Below are positions 59,579 through 64,000 of a stretch of DNA of 64,000 nucleotides, piece by piece (positions within the stretch are counted from its first letter, which is position 1; each line of letters begins with the position of its first letter). The stretch lies in assembly GCF_024519315.1 (NCBI RefSeq), contig NZ_JANIIC010000045.1:1-64000 (forward strand). Reading direction: 5' to 3'. The position numbers and the translations under genes are program-made. The stretch is from Streptomyces malaysiensis subsp. samsunensis (GTDB lineage: Bacteria > Actinomycetota > Actinomycetes > Streptomycetales > Streptomycetaceae). The notes under the pieces are model-generated. The model saw only the letters and a program-made list of their open reading frames with translations. It was not told the origin of the DNA and made no database searches.

Positions 59579-60976
59579 TCATGCCGCCGCCGGTACGTCG
59601 CTGCCGGCCGTGATCCCCTTGGTGGAGGCGACCACGTCACGCAGCTTCTTCGCAAGCGCCTCGTAGAACATGCTCAGCGGAAACTCGTCGGGGAGCACGT
59701 CGTCGACGAGCTTGCGCGGCGGCTGGGTCAGGTCGAGGGCTTCGGGGCCCTTGGCCCAGACCGAGCCGGGGTGCGGTGCGAGGTAGGTCGACACCAGCTC
59801 GTACGCCTTGAACCAGTGGACCAGCTTGGGCCGGTCGATACCGTCGCGGTACAGCTTCTCGATCTCGCCGCACAGCTGGTTGGTGACCTGCGAGGCGCGG
59901 GACCAGTCGATGTGCAGGGTGTTGTCCGTCCAGCGTACGACGTCGTGCTGGTGGAGGTAGGCGAAGAGCAACTGGCCGCCGAGCCCGTCGTAGTTACGGA
60001 CCCGGGCGCCGGTGACGGGGAACCGGAACATCCGGTCGAAGATCACCGCGTACTGGACGTCACGGCCCTGCGCCACGCCCTCGCCCTCCAGCCGCACGGC
60101 CTCCTTGAAGGCGGTGAGGTCGCAGCGCAGCTCCTCCAGCCCGTACATCCAGAACGGCTGCCGCTGCTTGATCATGAAGGGGTCGAACGGCAGGTCGCCA
60201 TGGCTGTGGGTGCGGTCGTGGACCATGTCCCACAGGGCGAACGCCTCCTGGCAGCGGCGCTGGTCGGCCAGCATGTCCCGGATGTCGTCGGGGAGTTCCA
60301 GCCCCAGGGCCCGGACGGCGGCCTCGCTGACCCGGCGGAAGCGGGCCGCCTCGCGGTCGCAGAAGATACCGCCCCAGGTGAACCGCTCGGGGGCCTCGCG
60401 GACGGCGATGGTCTCCGGGAAGAGCACCGCGGAGTTGGTGTCGTAGCCGGAGGTGAAGTCCTCGAAGGCCAGGCCGCAGTAGAGCGGATTGTCATAGCGG
60501 GCGCGCTCCAGCTCGGCCAGCCAGTCCGGCCAGACCATGCGCAGCACCACGGCCTCCAGGTTGCGGTCCGGGTTGCCGTTCTGCGTGTACATGGGGAAGA
60601 CCACGAGGTGCTGGAGGCCGTCGGCGCGCGTACGGGCGGGCTGGAAGGCGAGCAGCGAGTCGAGGAAGTCGGGGACGCCGAAGCCCTCCTCGGTCCAGCG
60701 GCGCAGATCCGCGATGGCCGCCCGGTGGTAGTCGGCGTCGTGCGGAAGCAGCGGGGCGAGCGCCTCGACGGCCTCGATCACCCGGGCGACGGTCGCCGCG
60801 GCGGTCTCCCGGGTGGGTGCGCCCTCGGCGTCGAAGTCGATGGAACCGTCCTTGGACTGCCACGGGCGAAACGTTTCGACAGCGTCTTTGAGGATCGGCC
60901 AGGCCGGATGTTCGACCACACGCTCTGCGGACAGAACGCCACCTTCAGCTATCACGGACGAAAAGATTTCCGTCAT
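59579..60976 (-). CDS. DUF6421-type protein of unknown function
   Basis: 465 residues from the ATG at 60976 (GGAG six bases upstream; a GTG lies at 60982). No membrane segment. Notable are ALWDMVHDRTHSHGDLPFDP, a His/Asp-rich motif, IKQRQPFWMYGLEELRCDLT with Glu-Glu, and WGGIFCDREAARFR. Their spacing would suit a metal-binding enzyme, but I know no characterised relative. It heads an operon with an SDR and a threonine aldolase-like enzyme; the three may form one pathway. I associate the sequence with a Streptomyces family annotated DUF6421. Confidence 0.75.
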   Translation of the reverse strand: MTEIFSSVIAEGGVLSAERVVEHPAWPILKDAVETFRPWQSKDGSIDFDAEGAPTRETAAATVARVIEAVEALAPLLPHDADYHRAAIADLRRWTEEGFGVPDFLDSLLAFQPARTRADGLQHLVVFPMYTQNGNPDRNLEAVVLRMVWPDWLAELERARYDNPLYCGLAFEDFTSGYDTNSAVLFPETIAVREAPERFTWGGIFCDREAARFRRVSEAAVRALGLELPDDIRDMLADQRRCQEAFALWDMVHDRTHSHGDLPFDPFMIKQRQPFWMYGLEELRCDLTAFKEAVRLEGEGVAQGRDVQYAVIFDRMFRFPVTGARVRNYDGLGGQLLFAYLHQHDVVRWTDNTLHIDWSRASQVTNQLCGEIEKLYRDGIDRPKLVHWFKAYELVSTYLAPHPGSVWAKGPEALDLTQPPRKLVDDVLPDEFPLSMFYEALAKKLRDVVASTKGITAGSDVPAAA

Positions 60977-61284
60977 GACCACTCCTTCACCGAAGAAACT
61001 CGCGTATGGCCACCGTATCTATGGACACTCCCTCGCTCAAGCGACGGTACGGGAAATCGTCCTGCGTCACACCCGCACCACCGCAGTTTTTCCTGCCCCC
61101 ATCGGCTCGGCTCATGCCACGGCCCGGCTTGAACTCTCCCGTCATGATCGGCCGGTATGGTGTGCGCCGGTCCGGGCGGCCCGTCCGCCGCGAGCCGATG
61201 ATTCCGCCTTCCCACTGCCTCCCCCGACCCGACGAAGACGACCCGGCGAAGGCCGTCGAGGGCCGTCAGAAGAGCGAGACAGCG
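60977..61284. other. Divergent intergenic region, 308 bp
   Basis: Between the DUF6421 operon and the GDPD gene. No repeat or gene supported; it must hold promoters for both directions. Confidence 0.6.
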
Positions 61285-61968
61285 TTGACATTTCTCACCA
61301 TCGGACACCGCGGAGTGATGGGTGTCGAGCCGGAGAACACCCTGCGCTCCTTTGTCCGCGCCGAGCACGAGGGCATGGACGTCATCGAACTGGACCTGCA
61401 CCTGAGCAAGGACGGCGCGCTCGTGGTGATGCACGACGCGGATGTCGACCGCACCACCGACGGCAAGGGCCCGATCAGCGACTTCACCCTCGCCGAGCTG
61501 CGTGAGCTGGACGCCGGGCAGGGTGAGCGGATCCCGGTCTTCGAGGAGGTCGTGGACGCCGTGAAGGCGCCCCTTCAGGCCGAGATCAAGGACACGGCGG
61601 CCGCCCGGGCGCTGGCCGGGGTGCTGGACCGCCGCGATCTGCTGGACCGGGTGGACATCCTGTCCTTCCACGACGAGGCGCTCGCCGAGATCCGCACTCT
61701 GCTCCCGACCGCCCGCACCGCGCTCGTGGCCAGCCGCTACGGCCTCGATGTGATCGACCGGGCACACGCCGTCAGCGCCGGGATGCTGGTGCTCAATGTC
61801 CGCAGGCTCACCCTGGAGCTGGTGGAACGGGCGCACGCCGCCGACCTCAGGGTCATCGGCTGGACCGTGAACACCCCCGACCATCTGAAGCTGGTCCGCG
61901 GCCTCCGCCTGGACGGCGCCACGACCGACTTCCCGGAGATCCGGCGGGCGGCACGCTTCACGGCGTGA
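61285..61968 (+). CDS. Glycerophosphodiester phosphodiesterase
   Basis: 227 residues from a TTG at 61285 (MTFLTIGHRG); an ATG at 61198 is less likely because the family starts at this strand. Catalytic His in GHRG and Glu in PENT, metal ligand in VIELDLHLSKDGALVVMHDA, and a C-terminal GWTVNTPDHL typical of GDPDs. Splits glycerophosphodiesters (for example glycerophosphocholine) to glycerol-3-phosphate and alcohol. No signal peptide, so probably cytosolic. Confidence 0.9.
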   Translation: MTFLTIGHRGVMGVEPENTLRSFVRAEHEGMDVIELDLHLSKDGALVVMHDADVDRTTDGKGPISDFTLAELRELDAGQGERIPVFEEVVDAVKAPLQAEIKDTAAARALAGVLDRRDLLDRVDILSFHDEALAEIRTLLPTARTALVASRYGLDVIDRAHAVSAGMLVLNVRRLTLELVERAHAADLRVIGWTVNTPDHLKLVRGLRLDGATTDFPEIRRAARFTA

Positions 61969-62050
61969 CGCCCGCGCGGGCCGCCTTCACCCGTACGGCG
62001 CAGGCGGCGCGGCGGCGCTCGGAGGCGCTCAGCCGGGTGCCCGGAGGCCC

Positions 62051-62608
62051 TCAGCCGAGGGGCTTGATCAGCAGCTCGAACTCGAGGTCGGCGCGGCGCG
62101 GCACGCCGAAGCGCTCATCGCCGTACGGGAACGGGGTCATCCGGCCGGTACGGGCGTAGCCGCGCCGCTCGTACCAGGCGATCAGCTCCTCACGGGCGGA
62201 GATCACCGTCATACGCATCTCCGTCACCCCCCACTCCGCCCGCGCGAACCGCTCGGCCTCGGCGAGGATCACCTTGCCCAGGCCCCCGCCCTGGAGCGTG
62301 GGCCGGACCGCGAACATGCCGAAGTAGGCGTGGTCGTCGCGGTGCTCGAGCTGGCAGCAGGCGACCAGCTCACCGTCCCGCTCGACGATCACCATCCGGC
62401 TGCTCTCGCCCCGCACCACGGCCGCGACGCCCTCCGGGTCGGTGCGCTGCCCGTCCAGGATGTCGGCCTCCGTGGTCCATCCGGCGCGGCTGGCGTCCCC
62501 TCGATAGGCCGACTCGATCAGCTCCACCAGCCCCGCCACATCGGCCTCGGTGGCCGGGCGGAAGGTGAGCGGGGCGGTGGCTCGTACGGTGGCGTCCGCG
62601 GTGTCCAT
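62051..62608 (-). CDS. GNAT-family N-acetyltransferase
   Basis: 185 residues. Acetyl-CoA loop VRPTLQGGGLGKVILAEAER and the C-terminal AWYERRGYARTGR are typical of GNAT. Substrate unknown. ATG at 62608. Confidence 0.9.
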   Translation of the reverse strand: MDTADATVRATAPLTFRPATEADVAGLVELIESAYRGDASRAGWTTEADILDGQRTDPEGVAAVVRGESSRMVIVERDGELVACCQLEHRDDHAYFGMFAVRPTLQGGGLGKVILAEAERFARAEWGVTEMRMTVISAREELIAWYERRGYARTGRMTPFPYGDERFGVPRRADLEFELLIKPLG

Positions 62609-62695
62609 GGTGTCGGCAGGGTCCCTTCGGCGATCGGTGGCGGCAAACAGACCTTAACCCGCCCCGAACCGGCCGGGTTGCGTATGGTCGCGGAC

Positions 62696-63088
62696 ATGGT
62701 TCACGTACTGAGCAGCCGCGTCCTGCTGCGGCCGATGGACCCCGAGCGCTCCCGGGCGTTCTACGGCGAGGCCCTGGGCCTGGAGATCTACCGGGAGTTC
62801 GGGACGGGCCCCGAGCGCGGCACGGTCTACTTCCTCGGCGGGGGCTTCCTGGAGGTCTCGGGCCGCTCCGAGACCCCGCCCGCCCCGGGCCTCCAGCTGT
62901 GGCTCCAGGTGACGGACGTGGCGGCGGCGCACAAGGAGCTCACCGCGCGGCGGGTGGAGGTGCTGCGGCCACCGAAGAAGGAGCCGTGGGGGCTGGTGGA
63001 GATGTGGATCGCGGATCCGGACGGACTCAAAATTGTTATCGTCGAGGTTCCCGCAGATCATCCGCTGCGCTACCGACCAGGGGTCTAA
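62696..63088 (+). CDS. VOC-superfamily (glyoxalase-like) protein
   Basis: 130 residues from the ATG at 62696; another ATG is at 62684. Two beta-alpha-beta-beta-beta modules: VLLRPMDPERSRAFYGEALG and the second with VEMWIADPDGLKIVIVEV (Glu-containing metal strand). Function could be metal-dependent isomerisation or antibiotic binding. A TATGGT box at 62683-62688 ends exactly 7 nt before the 62696 ATG and no SD is seen, so this ATG is preferred as the start of a leaderless mRNA. Confidence 0.85.
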   Translation: MVHVLSSRVLLRPMDPERSRAFYGEALGLEIYREFGTGPERGTVYFLGGGFLEVSGRSETPPAPGLQLWLQVTDVAAAHKELTARRVEVLRPPKKEPWGLVEMWIADPDGLKIVIVEVPADHPLRYRPGV

Positions 63089-63106
63089 CAGCCCGGGCAT
63101 GAAAAA

Positions 63107-63146
63107 GCCCCGCCCGGCGCCACGGCGGTAGGCGCACGGACGGGGC
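63107..63146 (-). terminator. Terminator with U-tract downstream of the small ORF
   Basis: On the minus strand GCCCCGTCC and GGGCGGGGC form a stem with one mismatch, followed by TTTTT (plus 63102-63106). One of the few U-tract terminators in the window. Confidence 0.75.
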
Positions 63147-63157
63147 GATTGGCTGTG

Positions 63158-63298
63158 CTAGCTCCTCTTGTCCTGAGCCTGGCCGTCGCCACGCTTGAGG
63201 ACAAGGAACCCCTTCACCGGTCGACCGGTGCATTCTCGGAGCCCTCGAAGCGTCATCACGACGGTGCGATACCGAGGGTCGGTCCAGTCCGTTCGCAT
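63158..63298 (-). CDS. 46-codon small protein of unknown function
   Basis: MRTDWTDPRYRTVVMTLRGL begins a 46-residue ORF that ends in TAG. AGGAGG stands six bases before the ATG, the best ribosome binding site in the window. It contains one Cys (RECTGRPVKG) and a Lys/Arg-rich end. Codon third positions are noticeably less GC-rich than in the neighbouring genes. It lies 67 bp downstream of the GRDP-like gene on the same strand, with a terminator after it. I recognise no family. Confidence 0.6.
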   Translation of the reverse strand: MRTDWTDPRYRTVVMTLRGLRECTGRPVKGFLVLKRGDGQAQDKRS

Positions 63299-63365
63299 AT
63301 TGAACCTCCTTCGGGGGACGCTACTGCCGTCGACGGCCCGCTCAAGGGCGAACCTCCGAGCTTCA

Positions 63366-63827
63366 TCAATCCGTGGGACCGGGGTCCGGAGGCATGGGCA
63401 TAATGGCGCACTCCTCCGTGTGCTGGCACTTGGCCGCCACGCCGACCGGATCCGAGCCCGGCGGACCCCATAGCTCGGAGTCGACGGAGAAGCCCAACTC
63501 TCCGATCCGGGTCTTCGTCCTCTCCAAGATGGCGGGGTCGTAGTTCCGCGGGTTGTACCCGGGCGAGTGGTGAACGTACCCGCCCCGGCGAGCGCACAGG
63601 CTGGAGTACAGGTACGTATGCAGGATGAGCGCGTGCCATCCCTCGTCGACGACTCGCGACGGGGTCAGGTTCTTCCCGGGCGAACACGAGGCAGCGATCA
63701 CGAACTTCGTTGCCTCGTCGACGATACGGCCGGCCATTTCCTCGGCCATATCCGGGTTGTTGTCCATGACGGTCTGGACGACGCCTGCGCGGTCGTCGTC
63801 GACGAGCAGAGCTGTACCGTAGCTCAT
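63366..63827 (-). CDS. GRDP-like (glycine-rich domain-containing protein-like) protein
   Basis: 153 residues from the ATG at 63827, AAGAGG seven bases upstream. The block VVDEGWHALILHTYLYSSLC followed by ARRGGYVHHSPGYNPRNY resembles the WHxHxLDT...Y...C...H repeat of the GRDP-like family, possibly binding metal through Trp-His/His-His. Earlier residues carry AGRIVDEATKFVIAASCSPG. Function unknown in bacteria. Its third codon positions are less GC-biased than the window norm, which suggests later acquisition. Probably cotranscribed with the small ORF. Confidence 0.7.
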   Translation of the reverse strand: MSYGTALLVDDDRAGVVQTVMDNNPDMAEEMAGRIVDEATKFVIAASCSPGKNLTPSRVVDEGWHALILHTYLYSSLCARRGGYVHHSPGYNPRNYDPAILERTKTRIGELGFSVDSELWGPPGSDPVGVAAKCQHTEECAIMPMPPDPGPTD

Positions 63828-64000
63828 GCGCGTACCTCTTCTCTGTGAGTGGTGCGCTGCCCTCGTCCCGGTCGTCAGCCTCCAAGCACACGACTGGGGC
63901 GGGGATATCTGTGTTCGGCCTCCGCCCCTCATCCCGCCGAACGGCACCGGGATTTAGAGCGGGGCCGCGGTCCGGGCTGGGTGCCGACCTCCACCGGACC

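Noticed and set aside
1..64000. tRNA, rRNA, insertion sequence or prophage
   Set aside because: None recognised on reading both strands; a tRNA scan would be needed to exclude a tRNA formally.

Overview
The window is a stretch of Streptomyces (or very close actinomycete) chromosome. The base composition is strongly GC-rich, third codon positions are almost all G or C, and many genes use GTG or TTG starts. It carries several families typical of the genus: a TerD/TerA protein, a mycothiol-dependent maleylpyruvate isomerase-like enzyme, RsbW-type ATP-binding proteins, a DUF6421-type protein and MsiK-type sugar ABC systems without their own ATPase. No rRNA, tRNA, CRISPR array, transposase or prophage module was recognised. 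It reads as ordinary chromosome with scattered accessory genes.

Layout. 1-9.5 kb: a GAF-domain PucR-like regulator cut by the window edge, with an array of five palindromes in front of it; 3-hydroxybutyrate dehydrogenase; a NUDIX hydrolase; an O-antigen-ligase-like membrane protein; a glutamate-racemase-like enzyme; an HpnB-type glycosyltransferase; a TerD/TerA fusion; and a Pro/Gln-rich Streptomyces protein. 10-15.6 kb: an island resembling the mycobacterial dormancy (DosR/DevR) system. It holds a DevR-like response regulator, a cyclic-nucleotide-binding-fold protein, an RsbW-like ATPase, a two-domain universal stress protein, a DevS/DosT-like kinase that keeps the heme-ligand His and distal Tyr, and an Rv1733c-like membrane protein. 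15.8-20.6 kb: a beta-helix/CbxX-type AAA+ fusion, convergent with a large membrane protein carrying a GHSQG hydrolase motif. 20.7-31.4 kb: a DeoR regulator, an SRPBCC protein, a Cds1-like cysteine desulfhydrase, small and ATP-binding proteins, two SHOCT/DUF proteins, a ROK regulator divergent from an MFS transporter, a mycothiol enzyme, a DUF4442 thioesterase-like protein and a DUF2797 protein. 31.4-38.1 kb: a NarL-type two-component pair, the decayed end of a deazaflavin-dependent reductase gene, a geranylgeranyl reductase, an M20 peptidase and a kinase-NUDIX fusion. 38.3-47.7 kb: a sugar-use region with an ABC importer divergent from a secreted GH27 alpha-galactosidase, a Ser/Thr kinase, and a ROK sugar kinase divergent from a LacI regulator. 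47.8-64 kb: a lipoprotein, a dehalogenase-like hydrolase, membrane proteins, a CitE-like aldolase, etfBA, a flavin reductase, a thioredoxin, an acyltransferase, an operon of DUF6421 protein, SDR and threonine aldolase, a GDPD, a GNAT, a VOC protein, and at the right edge a two-gene cassette with less extreme codon usage (a 46-codon ORF plus a GRDP-like protein).

How the parts work together. The 10-15.6 kb island looks like a self-contained redox/hypoxia sensing and stress-response set. The 38-47 kb genes import and cleave alpha-galactosides and are probably controlled by a LacI repressor with a visible palindrome. A 14-bp operator overlapping a TAATAT -10 box occurs before both the DUF4442 gene and etfBA, which suggests a common fatty-acid-type regulon. 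Six genes have a TANNNT box 6-7 bp from the start codon and no ribosome binding site, so leaderless transcription appears common here.
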